From: Kluyvera cryocrescens NBRC 102467
Lineage (GTDB): Bacteria; Pseudomonadota; Gammaproteobacteria; Enterobacterales; Enterobacteriaceae
Reading direction: 5' to 3'
Assembly (NCBI RefSeq): GCF_001571285.1
Contig: NZ_BCTM01000025.1
Coordinates: 1 to 64,000, forward strand
Length of the DNA stretch: 64,000 bases
Every line of letters begins with the position of its first letter. Positions within the stretch are counted from its first letter, which is position 1. The notes under the pieces were generated by a model. The model made no database searches, was not told the DNA's origin, and worked only from the letters and a program-made list of their open reading frames with translations. Positions 57,333-64,000 of the stretch are shown here, piece after piece. The position numbers and the translations under genes were made by a program.

Positions 57333-57986
57333 TTAACTTGCTTTGCGCTCGTGCTCACGACGGTAGGCCACCAGATCTTCGATGGTTACCAGCGCCATAT
57401 TGTGTTCCTTCGCAAACTTGATGCACTCAGGCGCGCGCGCCATGGTGCCGTCATCGTTGGTCAGTTCACACAGGACGCCTGCCGGTTTAAAGCCAGCCAG
57501 GCTCACCAGGTCGATAGTGGCTTCAGTATGGCCGCCACGGGTGAGCACGCCGCCCGGCTGCGCGCGCAGCGGGAAAACGTGGCCCGGACGGTTCAGGTCT
57601 GACGGCTTGGCGTTGTCGGCGATTGCTGCACGAACGGTAGTCAGGCGGTCAGCGGCGGAAACGCCGGTGGTCACGCCGCGCGCAGCTTCAATGGTGATGG
57701 TAAAGCCGGTGCCGTATGCGCTGGTGTTGTTTTCCACCATCATCGGCAGCTCAAGCTGTTTACGACGTTCATCGGTCAGACACAGACAAACGATACCGCT
57801 ACCGTGACGGATAGTCAGCGCCATTTGTTCAACGGTCATGTTTTCGGCGGCAAAGATCATGTCGCCTTCGTTCTCGCGATCTTCGTCGTCCAGCACCATC
57901 GCACCGCGGCCTTCGCGCAGCGCAATCAGCGCGTTTTCAACGCGTTCGAAAGGAGTACCAAAAGAGGAAAGTAGCGTCTGATTCAT
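57333..57986 (-). CDS. ribB: 3,4-dihydroxy-2-butanone 4-phosphate synthase RibB
   Basis: This 217-residue enzyme is the length of E. coli RibB. It turns ribulose 5-phosphate into 3,4-dihydroxy-2-butanone 4-phosphate and formate, the four-carbon precursor of riboflavin. The magnesium-binding acidic loop is [18 protein letters not shown] near residue 33; other signatures are [30 protein letters not shown] and [23 protein letters not shown]. It is cytoplasmic. The gene is alone and is controlled by an FMN riboswitch with its own promoter in the leader upstream. It is convergent with zupT with a shared terminator. Confidence 0.97.
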   Translation of the reverse strand: MNQTLLSSFGTPFERVENALIALREGRGAMVLDDEDRENEGDMIFAAENMTVEQMALTIRHGSGIVCLCLTDERRKQLELPMMVENNTSAYGTGFTITIEAARGVTTGVSAADRLTTVRAAIADNAKPSDLNRPGHVFPLRAQPGGVLTRGGHTEATIDLVSLAGFKPAGVLCELTNDDGTMARAPECIKFAKEHNMALVTIEDLVAYRREHERKAS

Positions 57987-58103
57987 GGTAAAAAAACCTC
58001 ATTAATATTATGGTTACCAGAATCAGGGCAGTCTTAGGAGTGCCGATAAACGGCCAATAGATAACGCGAGCGGGTGCATACCCAACTGAATCGTTACTCT
58101 CTC

Positions 58104-58241
58104 CCATCCGGACTCTAACCGTCGGCCCCGGAATTACACCGGATCTGCTGACCTTCCCGTTTGACACAGGAAGCGCTCGCGGGCTTTCAGCCGTAGCTGA
58201 TTTACCGCCGGTGGGGAATTTCGCCCCGCCCTGAGAATAAG
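58104..58241 (-). ncRNA. FMN riboswitch (RFN element) of ribB
   Basis: On the minus strand the conserved RFN blocks appear in order: CTTATTCTCAGGGCGGGG at the 5' end, then CCCCACCGGCGGTAAATCAG, GCCCGCGAGCG, GTCAGCAGATCCGGTG and TCCGGGGCCGACGGTTAGAG, ending with GTCCGGATGGGAG. These are the aptamer's joining regions and P1-P6 helices. It ends about 117 bases before the ribB start. High FMN is known to shut off ribB by this element; the downstream part (expression platform) was not resolved by eye. Confidence 0.96.
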
Positions 58242-58248
58242 CGTACTT

Positions 58249-58277
58249 ACTATAACGCTATTGATTATCTTCGGCAA
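58249..58277 (-). promoter_or_regulatory. ribB promoter
   Basis: On the minus strand TTGCCG (58277-58272) and TATAGT (58254-58249) are spaced by 17 bases, immediately upstream of the FMN riboswitch. The transcript would begin around 58241-58243, at the aptamer's first helix. Confidence 0.75.
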
Positions 58278-58363
58278 TGCATAAGCTTCGAACAATTCTG
58301 GTTTATCGCACCGGGAGAAGCCACTACAATAGCGGTAACGCCGACAGAATCAGGGAAACACAG

Positions 58364-58633
58364 ATGATCGACCCGAAAAAAATTGAACAAATCGCCCGTC
58401 AGGTCCACGAATCAATGCCAAAAGGCCTGCGTGAATTTGGCGATGATGTTGAAAAGAAAGTTCGTCAGGTGATCCAGTCACAGCTGACGCGTCTTGATGT
58501 GGTAAGCCGCGAAGAGTTTGACGTACAGACGCAGGTATTGCTGCGCACGCGTGAAAAGCTGGCGCTACTCGAACAGCGCATTAGCGAGCTGGAAAACCGC
58601 GCGGCTGCACCGGCTGTAGACGATAAAGAGTAA
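58364..58633 (+). CDS. ubiK: Ubiquinone biosynthesis accessory factor UbiK
   Basis: This 89-residue protein corresponds to E. coli UbiK (YqiC), needed for full ubiquinone synthesis under oxygen. It interacts with UbiJ and binds lipids. The N-terminal amphipathic segment ([20 protein letters not shown]) and the helical [20 protein letters not shown] are followed by a coiled coil (about residues 52-80, [18 protein letters not shown]), which forms a trimer. It is cytoplasmic and membrane-associated. I start it at the ATG at 58364; the frame extends further upstream, but those residues are not conserved. It is divergent from ribB. A CCCTCTCCC hairpin follows. Confidence 0.93.
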   Translation: MIDPKKIEQIARQVHESMPKGLREFGDDVEKKVRQVIQSQLTRLDVVSREEFDVQTQVLLRTREKLALLEQRISELENRAAAPAVDDKE

Positions 58634-58641
58634 AGCATGTC

Positions 58642-58664
58642 CCCTCTCCCGCACGGGGAGAGGG
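58642..58664. terminator. Hairpin between ubiK and hldE
   Basis: CCCTCTCCC pairs with GGGAGAGGG across a five-base loop just after the ubiK stop. The same stem occurs between kbp and the GH88 gene (35607-35632). It lies between convergent genes. The T run is short (GTTAAC follows). Confidence 0.55.
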
Positions 58665-58689
58665 TTAACGTGAGCGCAACGCGTCAGCG

Positions 58690-60123
58690 TTACTTCTCAC
58701 TGTCCTTCTGAATCTTCTTGATAATATTGGTCGTTGAGCAACCATCTTCAAAGTTCAGCACCAGCACTTCACCACCGTTCGCCCACACTTCTTCGCTACC
58801 GGCGATCTGCTCTGGTTTATAGTCACCGCCTTTGACCAAACGATCCGGCAGGATCCCGGCAATCAGACGCTGCGGCGTATCTTCTTCAAACGACACCACC
58901 CAGTCGACCGACTCCAGCGCCCCCAGCACGATCATGCGCTGATCCAGCGGGTTCACCGGACGCGTTTCGCCCTTCAGACGTTTGGTGGACGCATCGCTGT
59001 TCACCGCGACAATCAGACGATCGCCCAGCTTACGTGCGTTCGCCAGATAAGAGACGTGGCCCGCGTGCAGAATGTCGAACACGCCGTTGGTCATCACCAC
59101 TTTCTCACCGCGGCGACGCGCGGCGGCAACCGCTTGTTTCAGCTCTTCTTCGCTCATCACGCCAAAACCGGTATCCGCACGACCGCGCACGGCATTTTCC
59201 AGCTCGATTGGCGAAACGGTTGAGGTCCCCAGCTTGCCCACCACGACGCCGGCCGCCGCGTTGGCAAAGAAGCAGGCTTCTTCCAGCGTTTTCCCGGACG
59301 CCAGCGTTGCCGCCAGCACGCCAATCACCGTATCGCCAGCACCGGTGACGTCATACACTTCCTGCGCCTGAGTCGGCTGATGCAGCGGCGCTTTACCCGG
59401 TTGTAGCAGCGTCATGCCCTGCTCGGAGCGGGTGACCAGCAGTGCGGAAAGATCGAAGTCAGCAATCAACTGCATGCCGCGTGCTACCAACTCTTCTTCG
59501 GTTTTGCACTTGCCTACCACCGCTTCAAATTCGGAGAGATTCGGCGTCAGCAGCGTGGCACCACGGTAGCGCTCAAAGTCAGTGCCTTTCGGGTCGATAA
59601 GCACCGGCACTTTTGCCTGGCGCGCCAGCTTAATCATCTGCTGCACGCTTTCCAGCGCCCCTTTGGCATAGTCGGAAAGCACCAGCGCGCCAACATTAGG
59701 TAGGCCGCTTTGAATACGATCGTGCAGCGGCTGCGGATCTACGCCGGCAAAACCTTCTTCAAAATCCAGACGAATCAACTGCTGGTTGCGCGACAGTACG
59801 CGCAGCTTAGTGATGGTCGGGTGAGTCGGCACGGAGACGAAATCGCATTTGACGTTCACGTCGGCCAGCGCTTTATTCAACGCACGCGCCGCATCGTCAA
59901 TACCGGTCAAACCAACGAGACGAGAACCCGCCCCCAGAGAGGCAATGTTCATCGCCACGTTCGCCGCACCGCCAGGACGTTCTTCGATAGTTTCCACTTT
60001 CACCACGGGTACCGGGGCTTCCGGGGAAATACGGCTGGTAGGGCCATACCAGTAGCGATCCAGCATCACATCGCCAACCACCATCACTCCTGCGCGTTCA
60101 AATTCCGGCAGCGTTACTTTCAT
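58690..60123 (-). CDS. hldE: Bifunctional heptose kinase/adenylyltransferase HldE
   Basis: This 477-residue protein equals E. coli HldE in length. It makes ADP-heptose for the lipopolysaccharide inner core. The N-terminal ribokinase-like domain (about 1-318) phosphorylates heptose 7-phosphate at position 1, with [18 protein letters not shown] and the catalytic [14 protein letters not shown] motif. The C-terminal cytidylyltransferase-like domain (about 344-477) transfers AMP, with [16 protein letters not shown] and [13 protein letters not shown]. It is cytoplasmic. I start it at MKVTLPEF (60123), as in E. coli; four extra codons exist upstream. glnE lies upstream, 47 bases before, in the same direction, so they are likely co-transcribed. 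Confidence 0.97.
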   Translation of the reverse strand: MKVTLPEFERAGVMVVGDVMLDRYWYGPTSRISPEAPVPVVKVETIEERPGGAANVAMNIASLGAGSRLVGLTGIDDAARALNKALADVNVKCDFVSVPTHPTITKLRVLSRNQQLIRLDFEEGFAGVDPQPLHDRIQSGLPNVGALVLSDYAKGALESVQQMIKLARQAKVPVLIDPKGTDFERYRGATLLTPNLSEFEAVVGKCKTEEELVARGMQLIADFDLSALLVTRSEQGMTLLQPGKAPLHQPTQAQEVYDVTGAGDTVIGVLAATLASGKTLEEACFFANAAAGVVVGKLGTSTVSPIELENAVRGRADTGFGVMSEEELKQAVAAARRRGEKVVMTNGVFDILHAGHVSYLANARKLGDRLIVAVNSDASTKRLKGETRPVNPLDQRMIVLGALESVDWVVSFEEDTPQRLIAGILPDRLVKGGDYKPEQIAGSEEVWANGGEVLVLNFEDGCSTTNIIKKIQKDSEK

Positions 60124-60170
60124 TCGTGTCTCCAAAGAGAATCAAAAATTTGGCGCGATAATAGCACATT

Positions 60171-63011
60171 TCACGGTTGAACCAGCCACTTCAGCCAGCT
60201 CGCACTCACCAACTCGCGTTCGCGGGTAAAGCTTGCCAAATCGACATTCCCCGGCAGTTCCTGCAAGGCCAGATGATGCAACGCATCGCGTAGCGTGGTG
60301 TAAGCATGAGTCAATGCCCTGGCTTCCTGCTCATCCATTATGTCGTTTTGCGCGAGCAATTCGAGAATACGCACATTATCCGACCAGCGGGTCAGCTTGG
60401 GCTTATCGTGGGCGTAGCGCAGCACCAGATACTGGGTAATAAATTCAATGTCGGTAATGCCACCCGCATCGGTTTTGATGTCGAAACGATCGCGCTGCTT
60501 ACCGCCAAGATGGGCACGCATTTTCTCACGCATTTCGCGGACTTCGGTTTGCAGCACGGCGCCGTCGCGGGTATTCGTCAGAATTTGTCGGCGGATGGCA
60601 TCAAACTGCTGCTGCAGCTGCGGATCGCCGTAAACTACGCGGGCCCGAACCAGCGCCTGATGCTCCCAGGTCCAGGCTTCATTTTGCTGATAATCAGCAA
60701 AGGCTTCAGCGGTCGTCACCAGCATTCCCGCCGCGCCGGAAGGCCGCAGACGAGCGTCAACCTCATACAAAATGCCGGAGGAAGTCCGGGTGCTAAACAG
60801 ATGCATAATGCGCTGCGCCAGACGCAGATAGAACTGGCGGCCATCGATTTCGCGTTCGCCGTCGGTCATCGCATCCATTGGGCAGTCGTGGAGGAAAACC
60901 AGATCCAGATCCGAGCTGTAGCCCAGTTCCCATCCGCCCAGTTTGCCGTAGCCGATAACCGCGAAGCCACGGCCATGACGCTCGCGCAGATGCGTCGGCT
61001 GGCCGTAACGCGCCACCATTTGCACCCACGCCTGCTGAACAACCGCATCAATCATCGCTTCCGCAAGCCATGTGAGATGGTCGCTCACCTTCATCACCGG
61101 CAGCGTTCCGGCGATATCCGCCGCCGCAATGTGTAATAACTGTGCCTGTTTGAACTGGCGCAACGCTTCTAACTGCTGCTCTTCATCCTCTTCCGGCACG
61201 CGCAAAAGGTACTGACGCAGCTCATCACGATAAGCATCGGTTGCCGTCGGTTGATATAGCGTGCTCGGATCCAGTAGTTCATCCAGCAGCAGCGGATAGC
61301 GCGCCAGCTGGCTGGCCACCATCGGTGAAGCAGCACACAGGCGGATAAGATGTTTTAACGCACCAGGGTATTCACTCAGCAGCTCAAGATAGGTCGTTCG
61401 CGTGACGATACCGCTGAGCAGCGGCGTAATGCGCGTTAGCAGTACCAGCGCATCTTCACGCGCACATACTTCGCTCAGCAGATGTGGCATCAGAGAGTCC
61501 AACACCTGTCGCCCGCGCGGGCCGATAGTGCGTTTATCCAGTTCTTTACGGAAATCCGCAATCTGCGACAGCACGCGTTGACGATCGTCGCCGCTGAGAT
61601 GCATTAGCACCGCTGGGGTATCATCCTCCTGCAGCGTGTCCTGCCACAGCTCGCGCCAGTCTTCCGATAGCTGTTCTTCCTGCGACGGCTCTTCGTCATC
61701 GCCAATCAGGTCGTTAAAGACGCGGCGCACTTCCGCCATCAGCGTATCGAGACGGCCAATTAACGCATCCCAGTTATCCAGATGCATGCCCCACGCCAGA
61801 CGCGCACGATTGAGATCATCGCCCGGCAGAGTTTGCGTCTGCTCATCATTAATGCTTTGCAGCAGGTTTTCCAGACGGCGCAGGAACAAGTAGGCTTCGC
61901 GCAGCGCCTGCGCGTCGGTGTTAGACAGCAGATTCAGCGCTTCAATCGCCGCCAGCGTCGGCAGCAGCGACCGGCTTTGCAGCGACGGCTCACGTCCGCC
62001 GCGAATCAGCTGGAAGACCTGCACAATAAATTCGATTTCGCGAATACCACCGGCGCCGAGCTTGATGTTGTCTTTCAGCCCCCGACGGCGTACTTCGCGG
62101 GTGATCATCCCTTTCATGTTACGCAAAGACTGGATCACGCTGAAATCAATGTAACGGCGGAACACAAACGGCCGCAGCATCGCGCGCAGCTCGCTGGTAT
62201 AGACCCCGTCGTCGTCCCCCATGATCCGCGCTTTAACCATCGCGTAGCGTTCCCAGTCGCGCCCCTGCTCCTGGTAATAATCTTCCAGCGCCGCAAAGCT
62301 CAGCACCAGCGGACCGCTGTCGCCGAATGGGCGTAGACGCATATCAACGCGGTAAACAAAGCCATCTTGCGTCGGCTGGTCGAGGACTTTAATTAGCCGT
62401 TGCCCCAGACGCGTAAAGAACTGGGCGTTATCCAGCTCACGGCGCCCACCTTGAGTCGAACCGTGCTCAGGCCAGGCAAAAATAAGATCGATATCGGAGG
62501 AGAAGTTGAGTTCACCGCCGCCCAATTTGCCCATCCCAAGGATCAACAAAGGCTGCGGTACACCGTCGGCGCTGCACGGTGTGCCCCACTCGCGGCAGCA
62601 GGCAGCATAGAGCCAATCGCGAGCGTGGACGATGAGCGTCTCTGCCAGATGACTTAGCTGTTGAAGCGTATCCTCTTCGCTGACCAGTGAGAGTGCCTGC
62701 GACCAGGCAATTCGTACCATTATCCGCCGGCGAAAAACCCGCAGCGCGCGCATTAGCGCCGTTTCATCATGAACGTCTGCCAGCTCAGCCTGCAACCACC
62801 CCGCGTATTCACGCCACTCATCCGCCTGGGGTGGCGCGCTTTCCAGCGACGCCAACCACTCGGGATACGCCATCAAACTTTGCTGAACAAAATCACTGAA
62901 GGTGAAAACAGCCCGCGCATTAGCGCTGAGCGTCGCAACGGGAAAATCTTCCGGAGCGCGCTCGACCAATGTCTGCCAGTGCTGCTGTAACTGCGAAGAA
63001 AGCGGCGTCAT
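60171..63011 (-). CDS. glnE: Glutamine synthetase adenylyltransferase/removase GlnE
   Basis: This 946-residue protein equals E. coli GlnE in length. It adds AMP to glutamine synthetase when nitrogen is plentiful and removes it by phosphorolysis when it is scarce, under control of PII (GlnB) and glutamine. It has two nucleotidyltransferase domains. The N-terminal deadenylylating one (motif [20 protein letters not shown] near residue 160) is separated by a regulatory domain from the C-terminal adenylylating one ([21 protein letters not shown] near residue 690). In the latter the Gly-Asp metal-binding motif is S-S-D-L-D-L. It is cytoplasmic. It lies between ygiF (upstream) and hldE (47 bp downstream), a conserved order. 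Confidence 0.97.
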   Translation of the reverse strand: MTPLSSQLQQHWQTLVERAPEDFPVATLSANARAVFTFSDFVQQSLMAYPEWLASLESAPPQADEWREYAGWLQAELADVHDETALMRALRVFRRRIMVRIAWSQALSLVSEEDTLQQLSHLAETLIVHARDWLYAACCREWGTPCSADGVPQPLLILGMGKLGGGELNFSSDIDLIFAWPEHGSTQGGRRELDNAQFFTRLGQRLIKVLDQPTQDGFVYRVDMRLRPFGDSGPLVLSFAALEDYYQEQGRDWERYAMVKARIMGDDDGVYTSELRAMLRPFVFRRYIDFSVIQSLRNMKGMITREVRRRGLKDNIKLGAGGIREIEFIVQVFQLIRGGREPSLQSRSLLPTLAAIEALNLLSNTDAQALREAYLFLRRLENLLQSINDEQTQTLPGDDLNRARLAWGMHLDNWDALIGRLDTLMAEVRRVFNDLIGDDEEPSQEEQLSEDWRELWQDTLQEDDTPAVLMHLSGDDRQRVLSQIADFRKELDKRTIGPRGRQVLDSLMPHLLSEVCAREDALVLLTRITPLLSGIVTRTTYLELLSEYPGALKHLIRLCAASPMVASQLARYPLLLDELLDPSTLYQPTATDAYRDELRQYLLRVPEEDEEQQLEALRQFKQAQLLHIAAADIAGTLPVMKVSDHLTWLAEAMIDAVVQQAWVQMVARYGQPTHLRERHGRGFAVIGYGKLGGWELGYSSDLDLVFLHDCPMDAMTDGEREIDGRQFYLRLAQRIMHLFSTRTSSGILYEVDARLRPSGAAGMLVTTAEAFADYQQNEAWTWEHQALVRARVVYGDPQLQQQFDAIRRQILTNTRDGAVLQTEVREMREKMRAHLGGKQRDRFDIKTDAGGITDIEFITQYLVLRYAHDKPKLTRWSDNVRILELLAQNDIMDEQEARALTHAYTTLRDALHHLALQELPGNVDLASFTRERELVSASWLKWLVQP

Positions 63012-63032
63012 ACACGGGTTCCCTGAAGTAAA

Positions 63033-64000
63033 TTAACGTTTTCCGCTGTGTAGCCAGAACGGTTCGACCGCCAGCGCCTCATTGCGGTAATGCTCAATTT
63101 CAATGTGCTGACGCGTCTCGATGGCATGGCGTAAACCCTGCCAGTTCGCCAGCCAGCGCTGTGCTTTTTCCGCGTCGTAGTAGCCCGCCAGCACCTGCAC
63201 GCTGTTGATGTCGCGCGTCAAACGCGGCAGCTGATCGCCGTAGCTGTCCCCAAGCGGATAGGCAAACGTCGTGCGCAGCTCGGCAGCCTGACGAGAAAGA
63301 TGAGTATCGGCAAATCGTTTAAACGAATCGGCCATTTTGCCTTCGGCTTTGGCATCGAGGAACGGCTGCCAGCCGCGCGTCACCAGCCATTCGGTGAACG
63401 CCAGCTTGGTTAGCGCGATTTCACGGCTATACGCCGCGTCATGAGCGGAAATCTTACCGGCCATCAGCGCGTCAACCTGGGTCAAATTATCACGCAGCGA
63501 TGCACTGGCCTTACGCGGCACAATACCGCCAAACAGCGTCAGGATGTGGCGAATCAGCCCCTGCGCGTTGACCACTTCGGTTTTCGCTTTCGCCTTACCG
63601 CGCAGCCAAAGTTCTTCGTGGTACTGCCAATGGGCGAGCGCATTTTCCAGCGCAGCTTCAAATGCTTGTCCCACCGTCGCCTTCGGCGGCAGAGACAGAA
63701 TCGTCAGCGGTTTTATTTCGCGCTCAGGATTGCCCTGCGCCAAATGATAACCACGAGCCGCTTTACTCAAACTGCCCTGACGCAGCAGCCCGGTTTGCGC
63801 TAACTGCTGGGCCAGTGCCAGCACGTCTGCGGTTTCACCGCTGAGCAGCTCCAGCTCCAGTTCACAGATCGCTTCCTGATGCTCCCCAGCCTTCACTTCG
63901 CCCTGATCCAGCGCGATCTCAATCTGGCTTTTCCCCTGGCTAACCACCCATTTCTCACGATAGAAATCGGTGCTAAACAGCGGGTTAACCTGTTCTGCCA
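63033..64000 (-). CDS. ygiF: Inorganic triphosphatase YgiF, 5' end outside window
   Basis: These 322 codons are the C-terminal three quarters of a YgiF-type protein (E. coli 433 residues); the gene continues past the right edge. The end of the CYTH triphosphatase domain is seen first (AEQVNPLFSTDFYREKW, then SQIEIALDQGEVKAGE, ICELELELLSGE), followed by the CHAD domain (about residues 210-433 of the complete protein: YHEELWLRGKAKAK, LFGGIVPRKAS and RLTRDINSVQVLAGYYDAEKAQRW). It cleaves inorganic triphosphate; CHAD binds polyphosphate. It is cytoplasmic. It lies 21 bases upstream of glnE in the same direction, so the two are probably co-transcribed. Confidence 0.93.
   Translation of the reverse strand, partial: AEQVNPLFSTDFYREKWVVSQGKSQIEIALDQGEVKAGEHQEAICELELELLSGETADVLALAQQLAQTGLLRQGSLSKAARGYHLAQGNPEREIKPLTILSLPPKATVGQAFEAALENALAHWQYHEELWLRGKAKAKTEVVNAQGLIRHILTLFGGIVPRKASASLRDNLTQVDALMAGKISAHDAAYSREIALTKLAFTEWLVTRGWQPFLDAKAEGKMADSFKRFADTHLSRQAAELRTTFAYPLGDSYGDQLPRLTRDINSVQVLAGYYDAEKAQRWLANWQGLRHAIETRQHIEIEHYRNEALAVEPFWLHSGKR

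Noticed and set aside
60306-61136. Plus-strand open frame of 276 codons opposite glnE
   Set aside because: It is antisense to a well-conserved gene and has no ribosome-binding site.

Overview
The window is a stretch of enterobacterial chromosome. The core gene order follows the E. coli K-12 segment gss-yghU ... metC-yqhD-dkgA ... parC ... qseBC ... parE ... tolC ... ribB ... hldE-glnE-ygiF, with proteins of nearly the same lengths. Protein details (ExbB, TolC, Gss), the missing hydrogenase-2 (hyb) operon and the added sugar and TRAP loci suggest a Klebsiella/Raoultella-like member of the Enterobacteriaceae. That assignment is inference. I see no tRNA, rRNA, CRISPR array, prophage or insertion sequence.

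Layout. 1-9.4 kb: a YdeP-type molybdoenzyme, an aminotransferase, glutathionylspermidine synthetase/amidase (gss), a DsbA-like protein and yghU, then yghW and gpr (yghZ). 9.4-16 kb: yqhA, then a block absent from this place in K-12: three unrecognised genes, a GH43 xylosidase with its GPH-type symporter, and a six-helix chemoreceptor. 16-30.4 kb: exbDB, metC, yghB, the yqhC/yqhD/dkgA aldehyde-stress set, ygiQ, ftsP, plsC, parC. 30.5-35.6 kb: an AraC-GyrI fusion regulator, ygiW, qseBC, mdaB, ygiN and a Kbp (BON-LysM) homologue. 35.6-47.1 kb: the main accessory region, inserted between ygiN and parE. It holds a GH88 unsaturated uronyl hydrolase, a LacY-type symporter, a DUF2264 protein broken by an in-frame amber codon, an AraC regulator, and two tandem paralogous TRAP transporters. 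47.4-64 kb: parE-yqiA-cpdA-yqiB-nudF, tolC, ygiBC, ygiD, zupT, ribB with its FMN riboswitch, ubiK, hldE, glnE and the 3' part of ygiF.

How it fits together. The 35.6-47.1 kb region looks like a regulated locus for acidic (uronate-containing) oligosaccharides: import by the symporter, cleavage by GH88 and DUF2264 enzymes, and uptake of acidic monomers or small acids by the TRAP systems. The amber mutation suggests part of it is decaying in this isolate. Other themes are thiol redox chemistry (gss, DsbA-like, yghU, a second ATP-grasp gene ygiC), aldehyde and quinone defence (gpr, yqhD, dkgA, mdaB, ygiN), and type II topoisomerase IV (parC, parE).

Regulatory sites read from the sequence include a perfect FNR box at the left edge, tandem MetJ boxes at metC, a PmrA/QseB-type box before qseB, a marbox plus promoter at tolC, a near-consensus Fur box at zupT and the FMN riboswitch at ribB. 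All calls rest on reading the sequence and on recalled family knowledge; no database search was run.
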